A stretch of DNA of 64,000 nt from an uncultured Eubacteriales bacterium (GTDB lineage: Bacteria; Bacillota; Clostridia; Christensenellales; Aristaeellaceae): NCBI GenBank assembly GCA_900316415.1, contig ONCV01000007.1, positions 1 through 64,000 of the forward strand. The letters are read 5' to 3'. The translations under genes were made by a program, and so were the position numbers. Below, piece after piece: positions 22,792 through 31,415 of the stretch (position 1 is the stretch's first letter; the number at the start of each line of letters is the position of its first letter). A model generated the notes under the pieces. It was not told the origin of the DNA. It worked only from the letters and a program-made list of their open reading frames with translations, and ran no database searches.

Positions 22792-24647
22792 AAAAATGGA
22801 TGATGCTGCTTCTGGCGCTGTTGATGATGGCCGGCATGCATACAGCCTTCGCGGAGGAAGAAATGATTTACGCAGACGACGCTTCTGGTTTTGTGCTTTT
22901 AAGCGACGCGGTGCCTGACGCGATCCTGGAAATCCGCTATTATTCCACCTATAACTTCATCGGGGACCGCATCGACGGCTATGAGGAGCCCATTGCGCTG
23001 CTGACCAAGGAAGCGGCGGCAGCGCTGAAGGAAGTCAGCGACGAGCTGGTCTCCAAGGGCTACCGGCTGAAAATCTACGACGCTTATCGGCCCCAGATGG
23101 CGGTGTCCCATTTCATGCGCTGGGCCCTGGATTTTGAGGATACCCGCATGAAGGAATACTTCTATCCCGAGCTGGAAAAGGACGTGCTGTTCCCCCTGGG
23201 CTACATTGCCGAGCATTCCGGCCACAGCCGGGGCAGCACCGTGGATCTGACGCTGTTTGACATGACCACGGAAAAGGAAGTGGACATGGGCGGCACCTTC
23301 GATTACTTCGGCGAACTGAGCCATCCGGATTATACGGGCATCACCGAGAAACAGTACCAGAACCGTATGATCCTGCGGGAAGCCATGCTGGCCCACGGGT
23401 TCAAGCCGCTGGCGGAAGAATGGTGGCATTTTACATTGGAAAACGAGCCGTATCCCAACACCTATTTCACTTTCCCGGTGAGCAGAGATTCCCTACAGTC
23501 AAATGCGAATGCGATGGTAGGCATTGCCAATCCATGGACGGATATGACCAAAGTGGGGCTTGAACAGGTATCCGGCGTCGCGCTGAACGTGCCGGAGGAT
23601 GCGGAAGACGTGGTATTTCGCTGGCTGGACAGCGAAAACCTCGCGGAAATGCAATTCATGTTGGACGGCGACGAATACTGCGTTCGCGTCAAGCCCGCCG
23701 CGTTGGAGGCAGGCCAGCTGGAGAACATTTCCGGGATCTATTATGACTGGGAGAATGAGCGGAATATCACCATCGGCCACTGCGATGGGACCATCGGCCA
23801 GTATCAGACGGGCAGCGAAGAATGGATGGAGCTGTGTCAATGGTATGATCTCGCTCCGGGCCTCATGTATTCCATTTCCGTATATACCACCAAGGGCCTG
23901 GACGGGCTGGACCTGACCGCCGTCGCGGAAATGGTGTATATCCCCATGCAGGGCGATGCGGAACCGACATCTGCCGGGAGCGAGAAAGAAAACGTCTTAT
24001 ACGCCGCTGTTCAGCGGGAAACAGATTCTCCCGCCTGGGTGACGATGCTTCCGCAGGCCCAGGACGCGGAGCAGCTTTTCGTGGTCGCCGCCATGGGCAT
24101 GGACAAAACCACAGCCTATATCACCATGCATCAAAAGGATGAAAACGGCAACTGGAAACAGATCCTTTCCACGCCCGGTTTCGTGGGCCGGAACGGGCTG
24201 TGTTTTGATGCGGATCGTGCGGAGGGCTGCGGCCAGACGCCCATCGGCGTCTATCACTTCAACAAAGCCTTTGGAATTGCCGCCGATCCCGGCTGCAAGC
24301 TTCCCTATTTCCAGGTGGATGAAAATACTTATTGGTCCGGCGATCCGAACCGGCATTATAACGAGATGGTGGATATCCGGGACGTGCCGGACCTGGTCAT
24401 GGACGACAGCGAACACATCATCGATTACGAATACCAGTATCAGTACTGCCTCAACATCAGCTTCAACGAGGACGGCACGCCCGGGCGCGGCTCAGCCATT
24501 TTCCTCCATTGCTTTGGCCCGCAGAAGCCCTTTACCGGCGGCTGCGTGGCGCTGCCTGAAAACATCATGCGGATGGTGATGCAGCAGGTGTCCCCTGATT
24601 GCGTGGTGGTCATTGATACCATGGAGAACCTGGGCGGCAGTTTCTGA
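22788..24647 (+). CDS. Secreted fusion: VanX-like D-Ala-D-Ala dipeptidase plus L,D-transpeptidase (YkuD) domain
   Basis: A 619-residue exported protein with signal peptide MKKWMMLLLALLMMAGMHTA cleaved after AFA. Residues about 30-230 are an M15 D-alanyl-D-alanine dipeptidase: Arg101 in YRP, zinc ligands His146 and Asp153 in GHSRGSTVD, and Glu211/His214 in EWWHF. A middle region of about 170 residues is unrecognised. The last third ends in a YkuD signature, His574 and Cys586 in FTGGCVALP. One arm could trim D-Ala-D-Ala or related muropeptides, the other form or cut 3-3 crosslinks or anchor D-amino acids. The start behind AACGGAGG immediately follows the hipA stump. Confidence 0.8.
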   Translation: MKKWMMLLLALLMMAGMHTAFAEEEMIYADDASGFVLLSDAVPDAILEIRYYSTYNFIGDRIDGYEEPIALLTKEAAAALKEVSDELVSKGYRLKIYDAYRPQMAVSHFMRWALDFEDTRMKEYFYPELEKDVLFPLGYIAEHSGHSRGSTVDLTLFDMTTEKEVDMGGTFDYFGELSHPDYTGITEKQYQNRMILREAMLAHGFKPLAEEWWHFTLENEPYPNTYFTFPVSRDSLQSNANAMVGIANPWTDMTKVGLEQVSGVALNVPEDAEDVVFRWLDSENLAEMQFMLDGDEYCVRVKPAALEAGQLENISGIYYDWENERNITIGHCDGTIGQYQTGSEEWMELCQWYDLAPGLMYSISVYTTKGLDGLDLTAVAEMVYIPMQGDAEPTSAGSEKENVLYAAVQRETDSPAWVTMLPQAQDAEQLFVVAAMGMDKTTAYITMHQKDENGNWKQILSTPGFVGRNGLCFDADRAEGCGQTPIGVYHFNKAFGIAADPGCKLPYFQVDENTYWSGDPNRHYNEMVDIRDVPDLVMDDSEHIIDYEYQYQYCLNISFNEDGTPGRGSAIFLHCFGPQKPFTGGCVALPENIMRMVMQQVSPDCVVVIDTMENLGGSF

Positions 24648-24659
24648 ATAAGGGAAGAA

Positions 24660-24830
24660 TCAGTCGTCATCGAAAAGCATATCCAGTTTCTCTTCCTCGT
24701 CGAACCACTCGTCCTCGTCCTTCACCGTTTTTCCGGTCATCCGCGCTCCGCAGCGGGGACAGACCGGTCCTTCCTTCGGAAAGCGGGCATGGCAGCGGGA
24801 GCAGGAGAAGAAAAAGCCGGGGCATCGCAT
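24660..24830 (-). CDS. Possible small zinc-ribbon protein
   Basis: A 56-codon frame with two CxxC pairs (CSRC and CPRC, a zinc ribbon) and a very acidic tail (DEDEWFDEEEKLDMLFDDD). Composition looks like genuine coding sequence. Oddly, its only ATG lies in the loop of the strong terminator hairpin behind pfkA (24811-24853), with GGGGGC as the only ribosome-site-like sequence. It would therefore be made only on read-through transcripts or from an unrecognised start. Function unknown. Confidence 0.4.
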   Translation of the reverse strand: MRCPGFFFSCSRCHARFPKEGPVCPRCGARMTGKTVKDEDEWFDEEEKLDMLFDDD

Positions 24831-24853
24831 TTGCGATGCCCCCGGCTTTTTTT
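24811..24853. terminator. Bidirectional terminator between the VanX/LDT gene and pfkA
   Basis: GCCGGGGCATCGCA pairs with TGCGATGCCCCCGGC (one bulged C), flanked by five A on the left and seven T on the right. It can therefore end transcripts from both strands. Confidence 0.85.
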
Positions 24854-24879
24854 GACTCCCCACTGGGGAGACGCTTCTC

Positions 24880-25950
24880 TCAGTCGCCAAAGCTGATGCC
24901 GATGTTGCGGGCGGTGGTGACCACCTGATCGTCCAGGGGAACGGGCTTGGCAACGCCGGCGATGTCCTTCAGGGCATTGTGGGTGATGCTGTTGCCCTTC
25001 AGGGCCACGGTGACGCCGTAGACATCGTCCCGGATGAGCTCGGCCGCGTGGACGCCGAATTCCGTGGACAGCACCCGGTCATAGGCGCTGGGCGTGCCGC
25101 CGCGCTGAATGTGTCCGGGCACGACGCTGCGGGCTTCCACCCCGACCAGCTCCTGCAGCTGACGGGCCACATAGGCGCTGGAGGAGAAATGCTCCGCCGC
25201 GCGCTTGGATTCCCGCTCCTTCTTCTTCATCTTGGCTTCTTCCTTGTCCATGGCGCCTTCCGCCACGGCGATGATCGTGAAGCCCTTGTTGTTCTCCGCG
25301 CGCCGCTTGACCACCTCGGCCACCTTGTCGATGGTGTAGGGGATCTCGGGAATCAGGATGACGTCGGCACCGCCGGCCACGCCGGAATACAGGGTGAGCC
25401 AGCCGGCCTTGTTGCCCATGATCTCGATGACCATGCAGCGGCCGTGGCTGGCCGCGGTGGTGTGGATCCGGTCGATGACGGAGGTCGCGATGTCGTTGGC
25501 CGTATGGAAGCCGAAGGTGAAGTCCGTTCCGTACAGGTCGTTGTCAATGGTCTTGGGCAGGCCGATCACGTTCAGGCCTTCCTCGCTGAGCAGGTTGGCC
25601 GTCTTGTGGGTGCCGTTTCCGCCCAGGGTGACCAGGCAGTCCAGCTTCAGATTCTTGTAGGTCTTCTTCATGGCCGCGACCTTGTCCACATTGTCGGACT
25701 CAATCTTCCGCATGTTGCGGAAGGGCGTCCGGCTGGTTCCGAGGATCGTGCCGCCCAGGGTCAGGATCCCGGAGAACTGGCTGCGGCTCATCTCGGAATA
25801 ATCCCCTTCAATCAGGCCGCGATAGCCGTCATGAATGCCGATGATTTCCGCGTCAAACATCTCATAAGCCGCGCGGGCGACGCCGCGAATGGCGGCATTC
25901 AGCCCGGGACAGTCTCCGCCGCTGGTCAGGATACCAATTCTCTTTTTCAT
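24880..25950 (-). CDS. pfkA: 6-phosphofructokinase, ATP-type/mixed group
   Basis: A 356-residue PFK catalysing the committed glycolytic step. GILTSGGDCPGLNAAIRG (6-23) opens the fold, GGNGT (110-114) has the glycine typical of ATP use, and LPKTIDND (131-138) is the catalytic loop with Lys before TIDND. This Gly plus Lys combination marks the mixed-substrate group III enzymes, most of which use ATP. The ATG at 25950 follows AAGGAGGGG. It is monocistronic between its own promoter and a strong terminator, and is the counterpart of the PPi-type enzyme encoded at 15753. Confidence 0.9.
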   Translation of the reverse strand: MKKRIGILTSGGDCPGLNAAIRGVARAAYEMFDAEIIGIHDGYRGLIEGDYSEMSRSQFSGILTLGGTILGTSRTPFRNMRKIESDNVDKVAAMKKTYKNLKLDCLVTLGGNGTHKTANLLSEEGLNVIGLPKTIDNDLYGTDFTFGFHTANDIATSVIDRIHTTAASHGRCMVIEIMGNKAGWLTLYSGVAGGADVILIPEIPYTIDKVAEVVKRRAENNKGFTIIAVAEGAMDKEEAKMKKKERESKRAAEHFSSSAYVARQLQELVGVEARSVVPGHIQRGGTPSAYDRVLSTEFGVHAAELIRDDVYGVTVALKGNSITHNALKDIAGVAKPVPLDDQVVTTARNIGISFGD

Positions 25951-26002
25951 GAAAGACCCCTCCTTGCTGCACGCGCAGTCTGCATTTCTGATTTGTATCT
26001 GG

Positions 26003-26032
26003 ATTATAGCATGACCGGGGGACTCTTTACAA
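26003..26032 (-). promoter_or_regulatory. Promoter of pfkA
   Basis: On the minus strand TTGTAA (26032-26027) and TATAAT (26008-26003), spacer 18 bp, about 50 bp before the start. Confidence 0.65.
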
Positions 26033-26171
26033 TCTTTTTTTCGGAAACCTATATTTCCCATGGGTAAGAAGGTATTTTCCCGAATCGGGACAAAAATCTC
26101 CGGCGAAAGGTCCGGGGCAAAGGAAGAGGGGAGAAACCGGGGGAGAAAAATCGTATAAAACGATACATATG

Positions 26172-26187
26172 GTTAGCCAAAGCTAAC
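26172..26187. promoter_or_regulatory. Inverted repeat upstream of the hydrogenase operon
   Basis: GTTAGC-CAAA-GCTAAC, 6-bp perfect arms, about 140 bp before hndA. The 26033-26325 region otherwise holds no gene and is AT-rich, with no -35/-10 pair I would defend. A redox regulator such as Rex would be expected for a hydrogenase, but the spacing does not fit the Rex consensus. Confidence 0.35.
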
Positions 26188-26325
26188 TAAAATTCGGCCC
26201 GAAGCTCTGTTAAATTTTCGTCAAAAGCACTTTTCTTTTCCTTCCTTTTATGTTAAGATGAATCGCAGAGCAATCAAGCTTTACGCTTTTTTGTGTGCCT
26301 CAAAACTGACAAGGAGGTTGAATTC

Positions 26326-26790
26326 ATGGCGGACAACAAGGAAAAGTATGCACAGCTGCAGGACTCGATCGCCCGGCACAAGGGGGAGCGCGGCGCGGTG
26401 ATGCCTGTTCTGCAGGAAGCGATGAACATCTTCGGATATGTTCCGCAGGATGTTCAGGAGATGATCGCGGACGGACTGGGCGTGACGCTGAGCGAGGTGT
26501 ACGGCGTTTCCACGTTCTACAGCCAGTTCTCCCTGGAGCCCAAGGGTGAGCACGTGATCGGCGTATGCCTGGGAACCGCATGCTACGTGAAGGGCAGCCA
26601 GAAGGTGCTGGATCGCCTGTGCGAGGAGCTGAAGATCGAAGTCGGCCGCACCACGAAGGACGGGAAGTTCACCCTGAACGCCACCCGCTGCCTGGGAGCC
26701 TGCGGCCTGGCGCCGGTCATGATGATCGGGGACGAGGTGTACGGACGGCTGACGCCGGATCAGGTGCCGGAGATTCTGGCGAAGTACTAA
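26326..26790 (+). CDS. hndA: NuoE-like 2Fe-2S subunit of NAD(P)-linked [FeFe] hydrogenase
   Basis: A 154-residue thioredoxin-fold 2Fe-2S protein of the NuoE/HndA family. The cluster ligands are in CLGTACYVKG and, later, NATRCLGACGLAP. The N-terminal helical part (AVMPVLQEAMNIFGYVPQDV) is also typical. It would pass electrons between the flavin subunit and the hydrogenase. It is the first gene of an operon matching hndABCD in order, sizes and domains, behind a strong AAGGAGG. The ATG at 26326 is used. Confidence 0.88.
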   Translation: MADNKEKYAQLQDSIARHKGERGAVMPVLQEAMNIFGYVPQDVQEMIADGLGVTLSEVYGVSTFYSQFSLEPKGEHVIGVCLGTACYVKGSQKVLDRLCEELKIEVGRTTKDGKFTLNATRCLGACGLAPVMMIGDEVYGRLTPDQVPEILAKY

Positions 26791-26808
26791 GGGCTGGAGG
26801 AAGGGCTG

Positions 26809-27360
26809 ATGCGGGATTTAAGCCTTCACCTGCTGGATCTGGCGCAGAACAGCATTTCCGCCGGGGCGTCGCTGGTGACCATCCGGATCTCCGTGGCGGA
26901 GGACGGGTGGCTGACCATGGTGCTCCTCGATGACGGACGGGGCATGAGCCCGGAGCTGCTCGCCCGGGTGACCAGCCCCTTCGCCACCACGCGGACGACC
27001 CGGAAGGTTGGGCTGGGCATTCCCATGATGATGGAGAACGCGGAGAAGGCCGGAGGCACCCTGACCCTGCGCAGCGAGGTCGGGAAGGGGACGGAGATGA
27101 CCGTGACCATGGACACGCGGAACATCGACTGCCTGCCCCTGGGCGATCTGAGCGGCACCCTGCTGAGCCTGATGATGACCAATCCGCTGCAGCCCGAATT
27201 CCGTTTCGAGGGGAAAACCCCGAAGGGGGAATGTGCCTTCGACACGCGCGAAGTCCGCGCCGCCCTGGGGAGCGACATTCCCCTGAACGAGCCCGAGGTG
27301 GCCGCCTGGCTGCGGGAGGCTCTGCAAGAAGAAGTGGATCCGATATTTGGAGGTGTGTAA
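26809..27360 (+). CDS. GHKL-type ATPase in the hydrogenase operon
   Basis: A 183-residue protein with a histidine-kinase-like ATPase domain: N-box LLDLAQNSISAGAS near residues 9-22, G1 box DDGRGMS near 42, and G2 VGLGIPMM near 66. There is no dimerisation/His domain, no membrane segment and no sensor, so it is not a normal kinase. Size and architecture recall anti-sigma-type ATPases. It sits between hndA and hndB with short gaps (18 and 3 bp). Similar ATPase genes occur in other Clostridial bifurcating-hydrogenase operons, but the role is unknown to me; it may regulate assembly or activity of the complex. Confidence 0.8.
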   Translation: MRDLSLHLLDLAQNSISAGASLVTIRISVAEDGWLTMVLLDDGRGMSPELLARVTSPFATTRTTRKVGLGIPMMMENAEKAGGTLTLRSEVGKGTEMTVTMDTRNIDCLPLGDLSGTLLSLMMTNPLQPEFRFEGKTPKGECAFDTREVRAALGSDIPLNEPEVAAWLREALQEEVDPIFGGV

Positions 27361-27363
27361 GAA

Positions 27364-27735
27364 ATGAAATCTTTGGCTGATCTGCAGGCGATTCGCGCCA
27401 AGACCCTCGAAAACATCAACATGCGCAAGGAAGACGAGAACGCGGCCCGCGTGGTCATCGGCATGGCTACCTGCGGCATCGCGGCCGGCGCCCGTCCCGT
27501 GATGCTGAAGTTCCTGGAGGAAATTCAGAAGCGGGATCTGAAGCATGTGACCGTGAGCCAGACGGGCTGCATCGGCATGTGCCGGCTGGAGCCCATGCTG
27601 GACGTCATCCTGCCCGGGCAGGAAAAGGTGACCTACGTGAAGGTGAAGCCGGAAATGGTCGAGCGCATTGTGACCGAGCACCTGATCGGCGGCAAGCCGG
27701 TGGAGGAATACACCATCGGCGCGGCGGAACAATAA
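27364..27735 (+). CDS. hndB: Thioredoxin-like 2Fe-2S ferredoxin subunit, HndB-like
   Basis: A 123-residue thioredoxin-fold ferredoxin, the same length as HndB. The cluster cysteines lie in IGMATCGIAAGA (Cys39) and SQTGCIGMCRLEP (near 65-69). It is encoded between the ATPase and the flavin subunit and would be an electron-transfer subunit of the soluble hydrogenase complex. Start ATG at 27364 is only three bases after the previous stop, so it is probably coupled. Confidence 0.85.
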   Translation: MKSLADLQAIRAKTLENINMRKEDENAARVVIGMATCGIAAGARPVMLKFLEEIQKRDLKHVTVSQTGCIGMCRLEPMLDVILPGQEKVTYVKVKPEMVERIVTEHLIGGKPVEEYTIGAAEQ

Positions 27736-27766
27736 GGAAACAAAAGAAACCAGAGGAGGAATACCC

Positions 27767-29563
27767 ATGGATCTTTATCGCGCACATGTGCTGGTCTGCG
27801 GCGGCACCGGCTGCACGTCTTCCGGTTCCGCGAAGCTGATTGAACGCTTTGAGGAGCAGATCGCCGCCAATGGACTGGACAAGGAAGTCAAGGTCGTTCG
27901 GACCGGCTGCTTCGGTCTCTGCGAGGCCGGCCCGGTGGTCATCATCTATCCGGAAGGAACCTTCTACAGCCGCGTCAAGGTGGACGACGTGGACGAGATC
28001 GTCACCGAGCACCTGCTCAAGGGCCGCAAGGTGCAGCATCTGGTTTACGTGGATCACAAGACGCATGAATCCTCCGTGCAGAAGAGCCTGGCCGAGATCG
28101 GGTTCTACAAGAAGCAGGAGCGCGTCGCGCTGCGGAACTGCGGCGTGATCGACCCGGAGAACATCGACGAGTACATCGCCTTCGACGGTTATCAGGCGCT
28201 GGGCAAGGCCCTGACCGAGATGACCCCCGAGCAGGTGATTGACGAAATCCTGAAGAGCGGCCTGCGGGGCCGCGGCGGCGCCGGCTTCCCCACCGGGAAG
28301 AAGTGGCAGTTCGCCCGGGCCAGCAAGGCGGAGCACAAGTACTTCGTCTGCAACGCTGACGAGGGCGACCCCGGCGCGTTCATGGACCGCTCCCTGCTGG
28401 AGGGCGATCCCCACGCGGTCCTGGAAGCCATGGCCATCGGCGGATACGCCATCGGCGCGGATGAGGGCTGGATCTACGTCCGGGCCGAGTATCCCATCGC
28501 CGTGAAGCGGCTGGAGAAGGCCATCGCGCAGGCCCGGGAATACGGCCTGCTGGGCAAGAACATCTTCGGCACGGACTTCAGCTTTGACATCCACATCCGT
28601 CTGGGCGCCGGCGCCTTCGTCTGCGGCGAGGAGACGGCCCTGATGGCTTCCATCGAGGGCAAGCGCGGCGAGCCCCGGCCGAAGCCCCCGTTCCCGGCGG
28701 TGAAGGGCCTGTTCGAGAGCCCCACCAACATCAACAACGTGGAAACCCTGGGCAACGTGGCCCAGATCATCCTGAAGGGCGCGGACTGGTTCCGCTCCAT
28801 CGGCACGGAGAAGTCCACCGGCACCAAGGTCTTCGCCCTGGGCGGCAAGATCAACAACACCGGTCTGGTGGAGGTGCCCATGGGCGTTCCGCTGCGGACC
28901 ATCATTGAGGACATCGGCGGCGGCATTCCGAACGGCAAGAAGTTCAAGGCCGTGCAGACCGGCGGTCCTTCCGGCGGATGCATTCCCGCCAGCCTGCTGG
29001 ACATCCCCGTGGAATACGACACGCTGACCAGCGTGGGCGCCATGATGGGCTCCGGCGGCATGATCGTCCTGGATGAGGACAACTGCATGGTCGATATCGC
29101 CCGCTTCTTCCTCGACTTCACGGTCGACGAGAGCTGCGGCAAGTGCACCCCCTGCCGGATCGGTACCCGCCGGATGCTGGAAATCCTGGAGCGGATCACC
29201 GAGGGCAAGGGCGAGGAAGGCGACATCGAGAAGCTGGAAAATCTGGCGGAGAACATCAAGAACAGCGCCCTGTGCGGCCTGGGCCAGACGGCCCCCAACC
29301 CCGTGCTGAGCACGATCAAGTTCTTCCGGGATGAGTACGAGGCGCACATCAAGGAGAAGCGCTGCCCCGCCCATCACTGCCAGGCCCTGCTGAACTACGT
29401 CATCACCGACAAGTGCCGCGGCTGCACGCTGTGCGCGCGGAAGTGCCCGGTCGGCGCCATCACCGGCACCGTGAAGGAAAAGCACGTGATCGACACCAAG
29501 AAGTGCATCAAGTGCGGTCAGTGCATGGCCAACTGCAAGTTCGGCGCCATCATCAAGGACTAA
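27767..29563 (+). CDS. hndC: NuoF-like flavin/NADH-binding subunit of the hydrogenase
   Basis: A 598-residue protein in three parts. An N-terminal thioredoxin-like 2Fe-2S domain (VCGGTGCTSSG, TGCFGLCEAGP) comes first. The NuoF core follows, with the FMN/NADH loop GLRGRGGAGFPTGKKW and NADEGDPGAFMDR, plus the 4Fe-4S ligands SCGKCTPCRIGT. A C-terminal 2x4Fe-4S ferredoxin domain (CRGCTLCARKCP, CIKCGQCMANCK) ends it. This matches HndC and the HydB subunit of bifurcating hydrogenases. It is the expected site where NADH and ferredoxin electrons meet at the flavin. The start follows GAGGAGG. Confidence 0.92.
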   Translation: MDLYRAHVLVCGGTGCTSSGSAKLIERFEEQIAANGLDKEVKVVRTGCFGLCEAGPVVIIYPEGTFYSRVKVDDVDEIVTEHLLKGRKVQHLVYVDHKTHESSVQKSLAEIGFYKKQERVALRNCGVIDPENIDEYIAFDGYQALGKALTEMTPEQVIDEILKSGLRGRGGAGFPTGKKWQFARASKAEHKYFVCNADEGDPGAFMDRSLLEGDPHAVLEAMAIGGYAIGADEGWIYVRAEYPIAVKRLEKAIAQAREYGLLGKNIFGTDFSFDIHIRLGAGAFVCGEETALMASIEGKRGEPRPKPPFPAVKGLFESPTNINNVETLGNVAQIILKGADWFRSIGTEKSTGTKVFALGGKINNTGLVEVPMGVPLRTIIEDIGGGIPNGKKFKAVQTGGPSGGCIPASLLDIPVEYDTLTSVGAMMGSGGMIVLDEDNCMVDIARFFLDFTVDESCGKCTPCRIGTRRMLEILERITEGKGEEGDIEKLENLAENIKNSALCGLGQTAPNPVLSTIKFFRDEYEAHIKEKRCPAHHCQALLNYVITDKCRGCTLCARKCPVGAITGTVKEKHVIDTKKCIKCGQCMANCKFGAIIKD

Positions 29564-29585
29564 TCGCGCAAGGAGGAAACAACAC

Positions 29586-31334
29586 ATGGAGAATCTCGTG
29601 AAGCTGACGATTGACGGCGTCAGCGTGGAAGTTCCCGCCGGCACGACGGTTCTGGAAGCCGCGAAGCAGGCTGGTATCAATATTCCGACGCTGTGCTACC
29701 TGAAGGACATCAACCAGATCGGCGCCTGCCGCATGTGTGTGGTGGACACCGGTGCCCGGGCCTTCGGCGCGGCCTGCGTGCTGCCCGTTGCCAATGGTAT
29801 GAATGTCAAGACCAACACCCCCAAGCTGCGGGACGCCCGCCGGGTGAACCTGGAGCTGCTGCTGTCCAACCATGACAAGAAGTGCCTCTCCTGCCACCGC
29901 AACCAGAAGTGCGAGCTGCAGCAGATGTGCATGGACCTGGGCGTCGAGGACGAGGGCGCCTTCGCCGGCAAGATGAACGTCTATGACATCGACGATCTGA
30001 GCCCCTCCATCGTCCGGAACAACAACAAGTGCATCCTGTGCCGCCGCTGCGTCGCCGCCTGCAACAACACGCAGGCCGTGGGCGTCATCGGACCGGTGGC
30101 CCGCGGATTCAAGACCCAGATCAAGAGCGCCTGGGACCAGAGCCTGAACGAAGTGGCCTGCATCAACTGCGGCCAGTGCATCGCGGCCTGCCCCACCGGC
30201 GCGCTGTACGAGAAGGACGGCACGAAGGAAGTCTGGGATATGCTGGCGGATGACGAAGTGATCACCGTTGTGCAGCCCGCTCCCGCCGTGCGCGCCGCCC
30301 TGGGCGAAGAGTTCGGCATGCCGATCGGCACCTGTGTGACCGGGAAGCTGGCCGCCGCGCTGCGCCGCCTGGGCTTCAACAAGATCTTTGATACCGACTG
30401 GGGCGCCGACCTGACCATCATGGAGGAAGGCACCGAGCTGCTGGGCCGCATCCAGAACGGCGGCGTGCTGCCGATGATCACCTCCTGTAGCCCCGGCTGG
30501 ATCAAGTTCTGCGAAACCTACTATCCGGACTTCATTCCGAACCTGAGCTCCTGCAAGAGCCCCCACGAGATGGAAGGCGCCATGATCAAGAGCTACTGGG
30601 CGGAGAAGGAAGGCATCGATCCCCACAAGATCCGCGTGATCTCCGTGATGCCCTGCACCGCGAAGAAGTTCGAAGCCAAGCGGCCTGAGCTGGGCCGCGA
30701 CGGCATGGCGGACGTGGATGCGGTCATCACCACCCGCGAGCTGGCCCGGATGATCAAGGAAGCCGGCATCGACTTCACGAACCTGCCGGACGAGGACTTC
30801 GACAGCGTGATGGGCGAGAGCTCCGGCGCGGGCGTCATCTTCGGCGCCACCGGCGGCGTGATGGAAGCGGCCCTGCGCACCGTGTATGAGAAGGTGACCG
30901 GCAAGAACCTGGATCCCGTGGAATTCCACGAGGTTCGCGGCATCAAGGGCGTCAAGGAAGCCACCATCAAGGTGGGCGACCTGGATGTGCCCGTGGCCAT
31001 CGCCCACGGAACCGCCAACGCCGCGAAGCTGCTGGACAGCATCAAGGCGGGCGAGAAGAAGTACACCTTCATCGAAGTCATGGCCTGCCCCGGCGGCTGC
31101 GTGACCGGCGGCGGACAGCCCATCGTCAGCGCCCAGAAGCGCATGGAGCTGGATCCCAAGGTGCTGCGTGCCCAGGCCCTCTACAACGAGGATGCCGGCA
31201 AGCCCGTCCGGAAGAGCCATGAGAACGAGTCCGTGATGGCCGCCTACAGGGATTACCTGGGCGAGCCCAACAGCCACAAGGCCCATGAGCTGCTGCATAC
31301 CACGTATGTGGCCCGGGCGAAGTACACGAAGTAA
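29586..31334 (+). CDS. hndD: Catalytic subunit of NAD(H)-linked [FeFe] hydrogenase
   Basis: A 582-residue enzyme making or oxidising H2. It starts with a 2Fe-2S ferredoxin domain (TLCYLKDINQIGACRMC), a His-ligated cluster region (CLSCHRNQKC) and two 4Fe-4S clusters (CILCRRCVAAC, CINCGQCIAACP). The H-cluster motifs follow: TSCSPGW near residue 300, MPCTAKKFE near 355, and EVMACPGGCVTGGGQP near 497. Size and layout fit HndD. With hndABC it should couple NADH and reduced ferredoxin to H2 (electron bifurcation or confurcation). The maturases hydEFG are not in the window. Confidence 0.94.
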   Translation: MENLVKLTIDGVSVEVPAGTTVLEAAKQAGINIPTLCYLKDINQIGACRMCVVDTGARAFGAACVLPVANGMNVKTNTPKLRDARRVNLELLLSNHDKKCLSCHRNQKCELQQMCMDLGVEDEGAFAGKMNVYDIDDLSPSIVRNNNKCILCRRCVAACNNTQAVGVIGPVARGFKTQIKSAWDQSLNEVACINCGQCIAACPTGALYEKDGTKEVWDMLADDEVITVVQPAPAVRAALGEEFGMPIGTCVTGKLAAALRRLGFNKIFDTDWGADLTIMEEGTELLGRIQNGGVLPMITSCSPGWIKFCETYYPDFIPNLSSCKSPHEMEGAMIKSYWAEKEGIDPHKIRVISVMPCTAKKFEAKRPELGRDGMADVDAVITTRELARMIKEAGIDFTNLPDEDFDSVMGESSGAGVIFGATGGVMEAALRTVYEKVTGKNLDPVEFHEVRGIKGVKEATIKVGDLDVPVAIAHGTANAAKLLDSIKAGEKKYTFIEVMACPGGCVTGGGQPIVSAQKRMELDPKVLRAQALYNEDAGKPVRKSHENESVMAAYRDYLGEPNSHKAHELLHTTYVARAKYTK

Positions 31335-31361
31335 TTTCAAACATCACCCCAAAAGGGAAAA

Positions 31362-31390
31362 ACTCCGGCGCGGACGCGCCGGAGTTTTTT
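31362..31390 (+). terminator. Terminator of the hydrogenase operon
   Basis: ACTCCGGCGCG / CGCGCCGGAGT hairpin followed by TTTTTT, 27 bp after the hndD stop. Confidence 0.9.
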
Positions 31391-31415
31391 CTCTGCAAAC
31401 CCAAAATATAATTTT

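Noticed and set aside
26079-26089. CCCGAATCGGG upstream of hndA, similar to the hipBST operator
   Set aside because: It has an extra base in the centre, occurs once and lies 5 kb from hipB. Without binding data it is more likely a chance palindrome.
26172-26187. Possible Rex site before the hydrogenase operon
   Set aside because: The arms GTTAGC/GCTAAC do not match the Rex pattern GTTAA-N4-TTAAC in sequence or spacing; kept only as an unassigned inverted repeat.
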